NCBI GenBank assembly: GCA_964057225.1
Contig: OZ059899.1
Span: 13,958,501 to 14,022,500, forward strand
Length of the DNA: 64,000 nucleotides
Source of the DNA: Auanema rhodensis
Lineage: Eukaryota > Nematoda > Chromadorea > Rhabditida > Rhabditidae
Direction: 5' to 3'
Below the pieces are notes generated by a model. The model made no database searches and was not told where the DNA came from. It saw nothing but the letters and a program-made list of their open reading frames with translations. Within the stretch, counting starts at the first letter, position 1. The number at the start of each line of letters is the position of its first letter. Of this stretch, positions 23,401 to 35,361 are shown piece by piece. The translations under genes and the position numbers were made by a program.

Positions 23401-25823
23401 GTGTATTGCTAATCAGCATCTGTATTTGATACTATATATGTCAACTATCTGTCACCACAAATATCTTTGTCATCTCTAAACGTCTGACAGGGCATATACC
23501 ATGCTCCTTACTATATGTGTTTCCCTATCTGTTCAACTCTCTTCTCTCATCCACATAGTTTTGACCTCTTCAGCCATTTTGGGTTAGTTCGGAGAAAGAA
23601 AGAGAGGAGGTGGGACGGGGGGCATTGTTAACGATAAGGATAACGAATCTCTACTCTAACGTAAATCGTTAACGATAATGACGATAATGATGACAGGTGG
23701 TGCATAACATGAACCTCGTCTCTGGCCTTCCGTATTCATTATCACTATCCTCTGGACCAAAATTATCAGAATAGTTCATGATCGAACATCTCTCTGATGT
23801 TATGACGGACAATTTGCGCCTCAGGCAATAACAAAGTATCAATATATCATTTTATCTATTTGTTCTCACTTCATATCTATTAGTTGACACATCGATGATA
23901 TGAAATCTCAAAGAAATTAATCAAAATTAAGTTTTCATTTGGGCTAAACGGGGATGGGAGCTATAGATTAAACTTTCCAATATCTTGATATGATAACATG
24001 TTTCAATTCTTTTAAAAACGTTCGTAAAAAGGGATTTTTTTTCAGATGGACAGCACGTAATTACACTTTCTTCTATGGCAGAAGCTTAAGTGATGGCATC
24101 AAATATAGATTAGGAACTTTGTTCCCTGAACAATCAGTTCAAAACATGAATGAAATCGAAATTAAGCCTAGAGAATTACCAGATGAATTTGATGCCAGAG
24201 AAAAGTAATATTGAATGATTTTTGTGCTTAATCACGATTTATTCAAATTGCAGATGGCCTGAGTTCATTCATCCAGTTAGAGATCAAGGAGATTGTGGTA
24301 GCAGTTGGGCCTTGTCTACAACAACCATCTCATCAGACAGGTATTATCATTCAAAATACGAAATTCGAATCTTTAATTTTTTTTTTCCTTTTCAGATTAG
24401 CTATTATATCTGATGGACGTATTAATGCTACTATTTCACCTCAACAGCTTTTATCTTGCAATCAACATCGTCAAAAAGGTTGCGAAGGTGGATACCTTGA
24501 TCGAGCTTGGTGGTATATTCGTAAACTTGGGTAAGTCCAATAGCTTTTTTTCCTATTTGAACTATATTTGTGTAACTATACTAATTTACAAAATTTCAAA
24601 CTAAAGTTATACATACAGACATATGTATGACATTAACAGGGACATCACCCTCTAATTTATTACTTTTCAAATGTAATTTTGATGATAATTAAAGACGAAA
24701 GAGACAAAGTAGTTGAACATATTATTTCTTGACGTCAATAATTATCCTGAATGAACATCATTTGAAAACTATTTTTTTTGTTCCATATTGGACTGTCTGG
24801 TATGGGTTGTTAGCGTAATTAGAACCTATGCTCGTGCTAATTTCAATTTAATATTTTTCTTTTCAGAGTTGTTTCCGAACAATGCTATCCATATGAATCC
24901 GGATTATCTCGTGAACCAGGACTCTGTCATATCCCAAAAAGCAGCTACAGATCTGGAAAGGGTATTACCTGTCCATTTGATGAGACTATAGATAGTACTG
25001 TCTTCAAGATGACACCACCATACAGAGTATCAAGCAGGTAAATTGTAATATGAAACAATTTTTTTATTAAAAATGATTAACAGAGAAGAAGATATCATGA
25101 CTGAAATCATAACTAATGGACCAGTTCAATCGACTTTTGCTGTTCATGAAGATTTCTTCATGTACAAGGGAGGAGTTTACAAGCACACAGAATTAGCTAA
25201 TGCTAAAGGAGATAGTTTTGTTGGAGAAGGATATCACTCCGTTCGAGTTCTTGGGTATTAATATAAATAAAAATATTCTAAGTAATAAACAATATTCAGA
25301 TGGGGTGTTGATCATTCAACTGGACGACCAATTAAGTATTGGCTTTGTGCTAATTCTTGGGGCACAGAATGGGGAGAAAATGGACTTTTCCGTATTTTGC
25401 GAGGTGAAAATCATTGTGAAATCGAAAGCTTTGTGATAGGTATGTTGGTTCAATTTATCTTTGAAGTTTTAAAATTTGTAATTAACAAGAAAGATAATGA
25501 TTACTAAAAGGGAGCTAGTCTTGTACTACAGTGAAAACTGGAAAAATCCCATCATTGATGAAATAATTAGGTAGTTAAGTTAGTAATAACCAGTTGAAGA
25601 TGTCATCTTAAACAGCTATTACGATATAATTTATGACTAAATGTTTTGAAAATGAACAAATACATATTGACTATATCTATATAAGAAAAATAATAATTAT
25701 AATTACATATACATTAACTGCTATTTATAATGTATGATTTCAGGAGCATGGGGTAAAGGAGCCAAGAAGAAGAGGAGATTCAGAAAAATGCGCAAGATGC
25801 GTAGACGTCTTCGCAGATTTTAA
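20474..25823 (+). CDS. TINAG-like secreted protein (inactive C1 peptidase)
   Basis: Twelve exons (20474-20579, 20676-20798, 21039-21113, 21173-21236, 21840-21929, 24046-24204, 24254-24340, 24396-24530, 24867-25037, 25084-25254, 25300-25439, 25744-25823) join in frame to 466 residues. In order: a signal peptide ([16 protein letters not shown]); a Cys-rich somatomedin-B-like segment ([17 protein letters not shown]...[10 protein letters not shown]); a further Cys-rich segment ([23 protein letters not shown]); and a cathepsin-B-like peptidase domain. The active-site motif reads [12 protein letters not shown], so the nucleophile Cys is Ser, as in tubulointerstitial nephritis antigen proteins. The His ([10 protein letters not shown]) and Asn ([12 protein letters not shown]) positions are kept. 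These proteins bind basement membrane and lack proteolysis. Oddities are a 2.1-kb intron after exon 5 and a very basic tail ([16 protein letters not shown]). From memory, C. elegans F26E4.3 is the homologue. Confidence 0.9.
23164..23219. repeat. 56-bp near-perfect palindrome
   Basis: Two 27-base arms separated by 2 bases, matching at 25 of 27 positions when reverse-complemented. The arms begin AAGTTTGATTAGGATTACG. It lies in the long fifth intron of the TINAG-like gene. It may be the core of a small foldback element or a hairpin in the pre-mRNA. No target-site duplication was checked. Confidence 0.85.
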
Positions 25824-26247
25824 ATAATTCGTATATCTTATATAGTAGAATATGTCCTCGCAGGATCTTTCTTTGATTTTCCCTCATGATTTGCCCTCAT
25901 TTCGAAATGTTTTGTGTGTTTTTAACCATTTTATACTTTGCGCTCAACCGTTCTGCCTGTCTACCTTTCTAATTTGTTTTTGTGTCCTTTAAAGAATTAA
26001 AAAAAACTTTTTTTTTGTCAAGAATGACCTCTTCGAGGACATCTAACCTGTGCTGCCATTCCGCTATTAGAGTCATTCCATCCGCCGGCTGTGTGGAAAT
26101 CTCCTTTAATATTTTTGGTTTTTTTTTTGAAATTTACTTCAAACAGTTTATAATTTTCCAGTCAACAATGATGAAATGAAATAATAAAAATAGTCAATTC
26201 ATACTGTTAAATGTTTTATCCAAACCTTTTCATTACAAATTTCAATT

Positions 26248-28162
26248 TCAATTGAGCAATTTGTGTACCAAAGCTGTTAAGTATTCTCGGTACAGCTTTA
26301 ATTCATTTTTGGGCATGAATTCATCTTTAGAAAAAGCATTGGTTATTGATCCTGCTCCAAATAGGTAACGACCTGTATGAATATGGAATTCAAAGCTTCA
26401 GAGGGGGAAATAGTCAAACCTTTGAGTTCTTTCAGACGTCTGTAGTAGGCAATGTCTGTATTGAAAGCCACTTGAGTTTTACCTAAAGGCAGAGGTGGCT
26501 CTCCTAACTCTAATACAACAGGCTCATTGCTGCTAAGGACTTCAATTGTTACTCGACCTAAACATCATAAAATCATAAAAATTCAGTAATCTGATGTGAT
26601 TCACTGTCAACAAGATCCTTCAGTTTCTTCAGAATATCGTCAACAGATGTCGTAACACGGAAGAAAACATTCGCGGACGCTGATTCTGCCCAAGCATTTT
26701 GAGCTTGTCCACCTTGTATCAGACCTATGTTGTAGGTAGTTTCTCCTGTAACAATCCAAATAATATGTTAAAAGCAAACAATTGAAAATAACCGAGGTTG
26801 TCGTCTTTTGGCCACTCGTAATTCATCAAATCATTCAAAACAGGTATCAAAGCATGGATAGCACTTTTTCCTGACGACGGATAACCGGAATGTCCTGCGA
26901 TGCCATTGCTCTTCAGGGAAACCTGTTACAGAAAAAATAATAAATACATTTGCTATTATACTATCATTTTAAATTTACCTTCAATGCTCCCTTTTGAATG
27001 CTACCGAATTTTAATTCTGTCGGCTCCCCAACAATCACATATTCAGGCTTTAGATTCAAAGATATTAACTCATTAGATTTCTAAAGTATATGCACTTGTT
27101 GTTTATTTACATTGACAGTTATGTTTTAAAGATTTTTGATAAAGCGTCTATTTTTAAATTAATGATTTTGGCGCTAATGCAATATGCTAATGTTGCTCAC
27201 GCATTTTTGTACTTGAATGTACTGATGGAGTTGAAGTTATTTGCTTACACTACAGGTTCCTCATTCTTTAACTGTTTACTAATACAATATCTGATTATGA
27301 CCAATTCGAGTCATTATATTAGTTTTGGCTAGCCGTCGCCTTTATAGCTCAGTGGTAGAGCGTTGGTCTTGTAAACCAAAGGTCGGTGGTTCGATCCCGC
27401 CTGGAGGCAGCATATGTTTTTCCTTTTTAAACAAAATCATGCTGCGAGTTTAGGTCGATAAGCGAGTATCAATGTGGCAATTGATAATAATCTAACAGAA
27501 CAACGTGTTGAATATAGGAAAAAAATGGTTTTTGATATAATTTTCTATTGATTAGATGAAAAATTGAAACCTGCATTCCAATATGATCAATTTCTTCCCC
27601 AACTACAAATAATAAAGCAATTTTTTCGGCCATCTCTGGGTTAGAAAGTGCAATGTCTTGGGCTACAGCCAAAATGACAGCAATTTGACCTTATAATTCA
27701 GAATTAAAGAGTTCTTTCGCAACAAAAATTAAACCTTTCGTTTCATTTGAACCGCGGCCATAAATGTTCTGTGAATCCTCAGAAGCAGATATATGAGGAG
27801 GCACAACATCCGTGTGACTGTTGATAAGAACCTTGATTGCTGTAATTACACATGGCTCCGATAATAAGCTCTCATAATTCGATAAAACAATGTGATTGTT
27901 TGCTAGAAACTTACAGCTGAAGTCAGTAAGAGATTTTCTTGTTGCTAAAATATTGAATCGATCACCAACAACGGGTTGTTTCAGCACAGCCCAACCAGCA
28001 TTTTCCAATAAATCAGAAAGTACAGAAGAAAACTCGGCTACAAAGTAGGATTGCCGTATGTTAAATGTAAAAATATAATAAAAGTAAACCTTCTTGTCCT
28101 GTTGGAGAAGGAATATTGACGAACAGCTTAGTTAATTCAACCACGTTATCGAAGGAATTCAT
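26248..28162 (-). CDS. M20 family deacetylase-like protein (ArgE/ACY1 type), probably impaired
   Basis: Nine exons (28090-28162, 27915-28037, 27735-27839, 27571-27689, 26979-27080, 26792-26922, 26605-26745, 26420-26557, 26248-26372) give about 352 residues, starting MNSFDNVVELTKLFVNIPSP. It follows the acetylornithine deacetylase layout: LINSHTDVVPP (first metal His plus catalytic Asp), YGRGSNETKGQ (second-ligand loop), VGEEIDHIGM (catalytic and metal Glu), VGEPTELKFG, and the lid-domain GHSGYPSSGKSAIHALI. Family members hydrolyse N-acyl amino acids with two zinc ions. Two ligand positions are changed: Glu stands where the bridging Asp is expected (GRGSxDTKG), and the usual GSIxxAHxxDE metal His near the end is Phe (GSITNAFSKDEF). 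Activity is therefore doubtful. A tRNA-Thr gene lies in its fourth intron on the other strand. Boundaries may be off by one base in one exon. Confidence 0.8.
27338..27409 (+). tRNA. tRNA-Thr (anticodon TGT)
   Basis: A 72-nt tRNA. Acceptor arms GCCTTTA and TGGAGGC pair over seven bases (two G-T), discriminator A. The D arm is TAGCTCAGTGGTAGAGC. The anticodon stem TTGGT/ACCAA holds loop CTTGTAA, giving anticodon TGT. The TPsiC arm GGTTCGATCC is canonical. It lies within a 490-bp intron (27081-27570) of the M20 gene, antisense to it. Confidence 0.95.
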
Positions 28163-29458
28163 ATTAGTTCATATATATGTTATGATTCGATAAAATGACT
28201 TTGAAAACTTTGATAAATCTATCAAAAACTTAAACTAAACCTGTTCTCGAATACTGTATTTTCTTTTCTTAATGTCAACAACGATATACGTGTTCATGAT
28301 ACCTATCTTCCTTGTAAATCATTTTTAAAGAAAGATGAATGAAAAAAAACAAAACAGTTCAAAGACTACTACTGATAGTTTTATCTTGCAAAAATAGTTT
28401 ATTACTTCAATATTTTCTAACATGTCTTCAATCCCAGTCGAAGAATATGATGCTGAATTAGCAAGTTCATAATTCCCACGTACTTCCCCACAATCAGCAT
28501 TACAATATCTACAAGCTCGCTAGAAATTTGAACGAACATTCGGAAAATAAACGTTTTCCGTTTTTTCCAACATGTAGATTATATATTATATACTATTCAT
28601 GTCGGGTAGGAGGAAATAGTTTCTTATCAAACCCTTCGGCAGTCAGTGGGTCTGCACTGAGTACAATTCGTATGGACCAAATAGTCAATATCTCTAAGAT
28701 CAAAGTTTATATTTATTTTTGTAAAATAAACAAGGTCCATATATATCTACATCCAACATCAAAAGGAGCTATCAGTGGTGATATATTTGTCATTTTTCCA
28801 AATCAATACTACTGTTTGTACTCCAATATACTAGGTTTACTGCTTATTGCTTTAAACTCTTTCCGAAACATTCACAATCGTCAGCACTTGAGAAAAAAAA
28901 GAGAAACGAAGCTTACGATAGCACACCCTCAACGTTCTTTGGTGTGTATTGGCGTTCCAGCGAAAATTCATCCGTTACCTCGTCCGTTGTATTTTCAAAA
29001 AATTGTACAAAGTATTTTTTATCGAAACCAGTTATAACTTTGGAGTAACAAGGATTTAGAAATATACTTTTTAACTGTAATGTGTACCTTACTTAAGAAC
29101 GCAATAATCAGTGGGTGTTGTATACTATCAGGTGATCCAGTTGATAGTACATGATCATACTCTGGGTATATAAGTTTTTGTAAAGTGCATTTTGCCGTCC
29201 ATTTTGCTCTTTTGGACGAAGCTTGCTGGCGTAAAAGCCATCCTTTTTTTTTTCTTCTTTGAGTACTTTTATTTCTTTTTCTTTGCCGATTTGATCTGTC
29301 ACCCCATTCCTTATCAATGCTTAATTATGGTCTTCTATATCTTATCATATTCTTCTGTTACACTTATTACTTGGGAATTTTGACTTCGTGGTTGTTTCTT
29401 TTGACAAATATTCTTTTTTTATTCATAATTTACTGAGCTCATGTTCAAGATTTACAGA
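28163..29458. other. intergenic stretch between divergent genes
   Basis: About 1.3 kb shared as upstream sequence by the M20 gene (minus) and the H-protein gene (plus). It contains an unusually long unspliced + frame at 28528-29037 (169 codons). The frame has no recognisable domain, no signal peptide and no conserved motif. I regard it as a chance frame or a decayed gene. Confidence 0.4.
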
Positions 29459-30285
29459 ATGTCTTTGGTTCGTAATCTCTTCAGAGCAACTCTTACTGTT
29501 GAACGTGCATTTGTTAGCGCTCGTTTCATTTCCCAGTCTCCCGCTCTCCTCGCTGGTTCGTTTCATGTTCTTCGTATATGATTTTTTAAAAATATACGTT
29601 GTAGAAAGAAGATATACCAAGAAACACGAATGGGTTTCCTTTGAAAATGGCGTTGGAACTGTTGGCATCACTGACTTCGCTGCTGTAATTTATAATAATC
29701 ATATTTAGTTTCCTCATTTTGTATTTTTTAGGAACAATTAGGAGATGTTGTATATGTTGAATTGCCCGAAGAAGGAACAGAAATCACCCGTGGAGACTCG
29801 ACTGGTGCTGTTGAAAGTGTGAAGGTAAAAATTATTGCAAGCTTTCTTCCAATTATACTGGATCAACTTTAGGCTGCTTCGGATATTTATGCCCCTATCT
29901 CTGGAATTGTTTTAGAGAAAAATCCAATGCTTGAATCGGAAAGTGGAAGAATTAACCAGAGTCCATTCGTAGACGGTATGTATTCAGAATTTCGTCTTTA
30001 TCGTCATTTTTACAACATTTCAATGATGTTATCAACCTTTTGTTTTCACAAAAACATGTCGTAGTGCAAAGATACTTCAACAAGTAAATAACCGTTTTTG
30101 AGATGTCAAGTTGTTCTTTCTAAGAACAACAAAAAAATCTGTACTTTTTTCATTAATACTTTGAATTATTTTGCTAATTTTCAGGATGGATGTACAAATT
30201 GAAGGTTAAGGATGCTTCCGAACTCGCTGAACTCATGTCGGAGAATGACTACGAAGAATTCAAAAAGAATGAAGAAGGTCATTAA
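29459..30285 (+). CDS. gcsh: glycine cleavage system H protein, mitochondrial
   Basis: Five exons (29459-29555, 29605-29684, 29732-29824, 29873-29975, 30185-30285) join to 157 residues. The N-terminal 35 or so residues ([18 protein letters not shown]) form a basic mitochondrial presequence. The mature domain has [39 protein letters not shown], then [18 protein letters not shown], in which the Lys of ESVKAAS is the lipoylation site. The C-terminal part [20 protein letters not shown] matches the family. H protein carries the aminomethyl arm between the P, T and L proteins during glycine breakdown. The start ATG lies one base behind a TTTACAG acceptor. All functional residues are present. Confidence 0.95.
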
Positions 30286-30426
30286 TTGCTCAACTTAGGT
30301 GCTCATTCCCTTTCTTAAATTGTACAGATTTCATATTTGTTTGAAATAATTTCCGATATTTTTTATTAATTCATACAATTATATTATTAAATATTACAAC
30401 AAATTTAACAGTTTTTGGTTTGACCT

Positions 30427-33400
30427 CTAATGATTCATTCTTCTGTTTGGATCTGGTTCTTGAACATCCTAAACAGAGAATATATTACATTATTTATGAT
30501 AAACAACCAAGACAACATACCCTGTGGTCGGGACGTCTAGGAGGAAGACGTGGAGGAGGAGGAGCTGGCGCATAGGTACCGTAAGGAAGACCCTGAAATG
30601 CATTAAAGTAGAAAGGTATTAAGGCTCAAAACCAACATAGAAATTCCATTGAGGTAGCAAAGCTGGAGGAGGTACAGCTAAAAAGGAAAAAAGAAGTTCC
30701 ATTTTTACGACGTATACTTACGGAAAGCATCTGCTGCAGTTACTGGTGGAGGGAGGTAAGGCCAAGGAGGCATTGGTACAGGTGGGGGTGGAGTTCCTGG
30801 CCTGGAAATTCAAAAACGAAAACGGAAATTAATAAATTCAAGCTCAAGCTTACATATACATAAACATGGGATTTGCAAATGGTGGAGGCATCATCTGAAA
30901 ATAAAATTAATTAACGAAGTGCGCCAACAATCTTACGGCACTAACCATAAAATGTTGAGAATGTTGCGGGACGCTAGGAATTGATTGTGGTATTAAAGGA
31001 GGCTAAAGGTTTTAAGGTAATCATAGATTAATAAAAATATACGATTACTTCAGACTTTGCAGAAGCAAGAGGACGCTTTAAAGCTGCATGAAGTACAGAT
31101 TCCACATTTGATTCCGGAACAGTCTGTGAACAAACAACTCTGTTAGCCATTAATGAAGGTAACGATCTGTTGTTATTATCCGAAGTGGTAGCAATCCCGA
31201 CTTTAATATAAATTTCTTCGATAGATTTGAAAGTAGAAACTTACTCTTTGTATTATGATAAGAGGGAGAAGCTTCAGCTTCAATGTATTCTCCATGTTGA
31301 TTTATATGTGGAGCAATGCTTAAGGTAACCTAAATACTTGCTTGGATGTGAATATTTCAGAATTCTTACCCTAGCATTTCCTGCATGCTTCCCCAGATTT
31401 TCTGAGTAGAAATAGAAAATGTAAGACATAATAAGAGGATTACTAACTTTCGTAGAAATGAGAAGGCACAAAACACTTTGTAGAACTCGGCTCATCGTCA
31501 ATGGGAGGTGGCGGAGTTACTGGATTCCTTTTTATCGGTTCGCTTGGAGGTTCAATTTTCTGAAATTGAATCAAAAGCATAATTACTAAAGCAAAAAGGC
31601 ATACCACCGTAACAGGTGGCTCTGGTGGAGTTTCCTGAAGAATTTCATCGACAACGTTCTGAGAACCAGAGTCTATATCCATATCAACTGAGCCTAAATT
31701 ATTTAGAAATTCAAACTTAGTCTAAATAATCGTGCATGCTATCCTCAGAGTTATGAGATATGACTTACATACCTCTTTCAGAAATCATTTCCATTCCTTG
31801 TTTCATCACATCTCCACATTCTGATTCATTGTCTTCAATCTTCAATGCGTTTTTTAAACATGGCATATCATCAATTTCCTTTTTTTTTCGGCGATATGGT
31901 GGACTTCTCTCAACTCGCCGGGTTTCAATAGAACAACGAGATCTTTTTTTCCGACCATATTTAGATTCCTCTCTTTGCTTTGTTCTTTTTCCAGATCGTA
32001 AATATTTCGATGAACTGTATCTTCCCGTTTCCTCACTTGAAGAGGAAGAAGGTAATCGACTGTGATATGAAGATCTGAGCCTAACAGAGTCAGCGTAATT
32101 ATCTTCATCGCTATCCGAAACACATAGAATTTTTCTTCTCTTCCTTTTTCGAGAAGCTACAATATCTTCCTCATCCTCGTAGAATGCCAATTTTGTCGGA
32201 GTATTGTGCAACTCATGAACTCTATGACGAACGAGTACTTGATTCTTTTCATTTCTTATATTATCGAGATCATCCTGATTTTTTATATGACGAAGCTCTG
32301 GTATTTCATGGTCATCATCACTTTGCACGTTTTTAGCATTTCGGGAAGCACGCTCGAAAGTAGGAAGTCTTTGTGAAGCATCACTATCAATGTTGTTGAT
32401 CCCATCATCCCATTCGGCAGCAGAACATTCTAAACAATATCTCTAAACATTTTCATAAATAAACCTAGTACCAGATGGCCTTCTTAATTTTGGCATTTTG
32501 TCTGAAGAAATACAAATTTATAATTTTTGAAAATTAGAACAAAGATACATACCATAATTTATAGGCTCATCGTCTGTTGGATCATCGGAAGCTTGAACAT
32601 TCTTCACTTGTTTCTTTGGTTTATCATCCTTCGTTTTACTATTTTTTACGTGAACAACCTTCGCTTGATCATCCTTTGTTCTATCGTTCTGTTTTTCTTT
32701 AACATCCTTCACTTTGTTCTCCTTAGATTTGGGATCCTTCATTTTAACCTCCTTAGATTTTGTATCTTTCTTTTCTTCCTTAATCTTAACTTCTTTCACT
32801 TCCTTAACTTTAGTAGCCTTCACTTGATTTTCTTTCGTTTTAGCTTCCTTTACTTGGTACTCCCTCGTTTTAGCTTGTTTTACTACATCTTCTCTCGCTT
32901 TAGCTTGTTTTACTAGATCTTCTCTCGCTTTAGCTTGTTTCACTAGATCTTCTTTCGCTTTAGCTTGTTTCACTTGATCTTCCCTAGCTTTAGTTTGCTT
33001 CACTTGATCTTCTTTTGCTTTAGTAACCTCCTGCTCATATGCCTTGTCTTGCACATCTTTTACGAGATTCTCCTTAGCTCCGGCATCGTTTTCTTGAGCC
33101 TCAGCACCAGCATCATTTATTTGATCACTCTTCATTTTTGAATCCTTTACTTTATCCTTATTACTTTTACATTTAGCGGCAGATTTTAAACTATTCAATT
33201 GTTCCGCAACAGATTTCAAAAGATCTAAACAGGATATCAAAAGCACATTAAATATTTCTTACTTTCTGATTCATCAAAAATAGACGACAATGATTCGGTA
33301 TTTTCAGCTGGCTTTTTTTCAACTTTTGGACTTGAACAACACTCAAAGAAAAAAATTGTAAGAAAAAACCTTATGTAAAACATACAGAGCATATCTTGTT

Positions 33401-34089
33401 TTCAAGTTTGCAATTGTGGTCATCCCGAAAAGAACATTTCAAAGCAGGAACCGCTTTGACAAAAGGTAAATATTCAAATCCAAATTGTAGAATCTTGTAA
33501 ACCTATAAAATAATTTTTATGAAATTAAAAATTGAAAAGAACTGACAGTATGTTGCATTTCTATAATTAATTTTAACGTGGCATGCCTTTCGTCTTTATA
33601 TTGCTTAGCAAAATTACGACTTGCTCCTATTGTTGCTGCAGCATAATGAAGTTCTCTTTTATCCCTTTCTAATAAACATTTGTACTTATCTTCCAAATCT
33701 TCTAAAATTTGATGAACATTTAAGTTCAGGTAATAATAGAGATAATACCTAAATTCTTAGCTTCTTTGTATGTATTCTCGATAGCATAAAGCAACATAGT
33801 ATGTTCTCGCATTACGCTTTTAGTATGTCTATTACAAGCAACAGCATTGGAAATCATATTTCTAAGCATTTGCTATAAAGTAAAAATTACTGAAAGTAAT
33901 AAACTGACAAAGTACTTTTATGTTTCCCTCATGTTTAAGACGAATATCAGCGTCTAAAATAAGCGGTTCAACTTCTCAAAAATCATATTTTTTTAAACCT
34001 AGAGCATTTTGCCGTTGGAGTTTGATAACTTTTTGTAAGTACGGATTATCTATATCCAACTTTCTGTGTGGTGTCAATGACATAGACAT
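30427..34089 (-). CDS. large charged, Lys- and Pro-rich protein of unknown function
   Basis: A multi-exon minus-strand gene from an ATG at 34089 to TAG at 30427-30429. The N-terminal third is helical (MISNAVACNRHTKSVMREHT; KDERHATLKLIIEMQHTVYK) without a domain I recognise. A Lys/Glu-rich segment with a 10-residue tandem repeat follows (32797-33036). Then comes an acidic and RS-like stretch (RKRKRRKILCVSDSDED; RLPSSSSSEETGRYSSS; KRTKQREESKYGRKKRSRCS) with likely nuclear localisation signals. The C-terminus is proline-rich (TPPPPIDDEP; PGTPPPPVPMPPWPYLPPP; APAPPPPRLPPRRPDHR). This suggests a nuclear, RNA- or chromatin-associated scaffold, which is inference from composition. The first exon contains an in-frame TGA at 33976-33978 between two segments in the same frame. 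A 24-nt GT-AG intron would remove it. Confidence 0.65.
32797..33036 (-). repeat. coding tandem repeat, eight units of 30 bp
   Basis: Eight near-identical 30-bp units encode a 10-residue repeat close to KAREDLVKQA, with K/R, D/Q/V and A/T substitutions between copies. It then decays into irregular KxKE sequence (KVKEVKEVKIKEEKK). It should form a long charged helix or coiled coil. The first and last units are the most diverged. Confidence 0.85.
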
Positions 34090-34381
34090 GGCTTCCACAT
34101 TAAATTTTGAGGTTTAAACTAGTAAAAGTAATAAATTTAAGCATTAAAAACAATTTGGAAAAAAAATAAAAATTTTTATAAATCGTTAATGACAGATACA
34201 GTTAGGTTTGAGTGACAAAGTTGGACAATTTTTTAAAATAATGATCGATAATGATATTTCTTTCAAATGGTTCCACCACGATACTGTAAACCCTAATAAT
34301 TAGGATTTTAATTTCACAGAATTTACATATAGTAAAGAAATAAAAATTTAAGTATAAATGTTATTTAGATATAAATAATAT

Positions 34382-34403
34382 TATATATATATATATATAT
34401 ATA
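34382..34403. repeat. (TA)n microsatellite
   Basis: About 22 bp of alternating TA, in the roughly 500-bp spacer between the charged-protein gene and the globin gene (34090-34588). I see nothing else in that spacer. Confidence 0.9.
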
Positions 34404-34588
34404 GCCTAATTTGCGATCTCATTTCTCACATATCTGGTTCCAATGGAATTATCAGTAGGAAGCTGATAAACAATGTAAGTGGCCACAATATGTTACAAGT
34501 AATTTACACTTGGAGAGGTAGATGATTTTAATTTTAATTCAACGAGTAATTTCATTATTTCTAGTCGTTTTATTCATAATATTTTAAT

Positions 34589-35361
34589 TTATTTAATTAA
34601 CGGTGGATAAGCATTGATGTTTTTTAAACCATCCAAGAATCCTTTTTTCATATGAGATACCACATATAGGGAGAGTGTACGCCATACCTGTAAATAAGAA
34701 TAATTTATGGATTATTGATTGTTTGTTTTTTAAATATATGAAAATATCAATTTCACAAACCTTAACTGCATTGGCTTTCGTTTGTTCATCAAAATCAGGT
34801 AAATTATTCATATGTTCTGACAGTGAATTTTCCATGGCATCCTAAAGGTAAGTATTAGATAATATTGTTTTTAAAATTTTTATTTTAATTTGTATTCTCA
34901 CCTCAAATATGTCCCAATACTCGTGTTTGAACCCTCTGGAGGCAAATTTGCAATGACGTTGCCCTATACCATATAAATAAGGCACAAGTCTATCCGTGTG
35001 ATACAAATTTTTAACTACTTGAGATAATGTCTAAAGTATGTATAAGTGTATTACAATTCATAAATTTCAGAAGTTTGGTAATTACCTGAACAAATTTTAA
35101 AGCTTGACTTCTGAATTCTTTAGAATCTTTCCAATTTTCGCCATAATGATCCAAATAGGGAAATAATTTTTTACAATTAGGATTATGATAGAAAATATAT
35201 TGATAAATTGCGGATCTGTAGAAAAATATTAAGATTAATATTTCATAAATTCGTTAATTGTCTTACCCAAGATTATACAAGAAATCAAATTCATCACTCC
35301 ATGTCCGTCGTAAGAGTTCTTTCTCTTGTACATTTGGCTCCCAGTTTTCGATGTTTTCCAT
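34589..35361 (-). CDS. globin-domain protein
   Basis: Five exons (35267-35361, 35086-35215, 34902-35030, 34761-34841, 34589-34687) join exactly to 177 residues. The fold pattern of nematode globins is clear: ELLRRTWSDEF (A helix), NLGSAIYQYIFYHNP...LFPYL (B-C-CD, with the conserved Phe), FRSQALKFVQTLSQVV (E helix, Gln likely at the distal E7 position), and IGQRHCKFASRGFKHEYWDI (proximal His F8 in RHCKF), followed by VWRTLSLYVVSHMKKGF (H helix). It should bind haem. Nematodes have many such globins, mainly neuronal, with sensing or redox roles more than oxygen transport. No signal peptide or acylation motif is evident. I do not assign a paralogue number. Confidence 0.88.

Noticed and set aside
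28528-29037. 169-codon unspliced open frame on the + strand
   Set aside because: It has no domain, signal peptide, splice context or biased composition that looks coding, and it lies in the shared promoter of two divergent genes. I treat it as chance or decayed.
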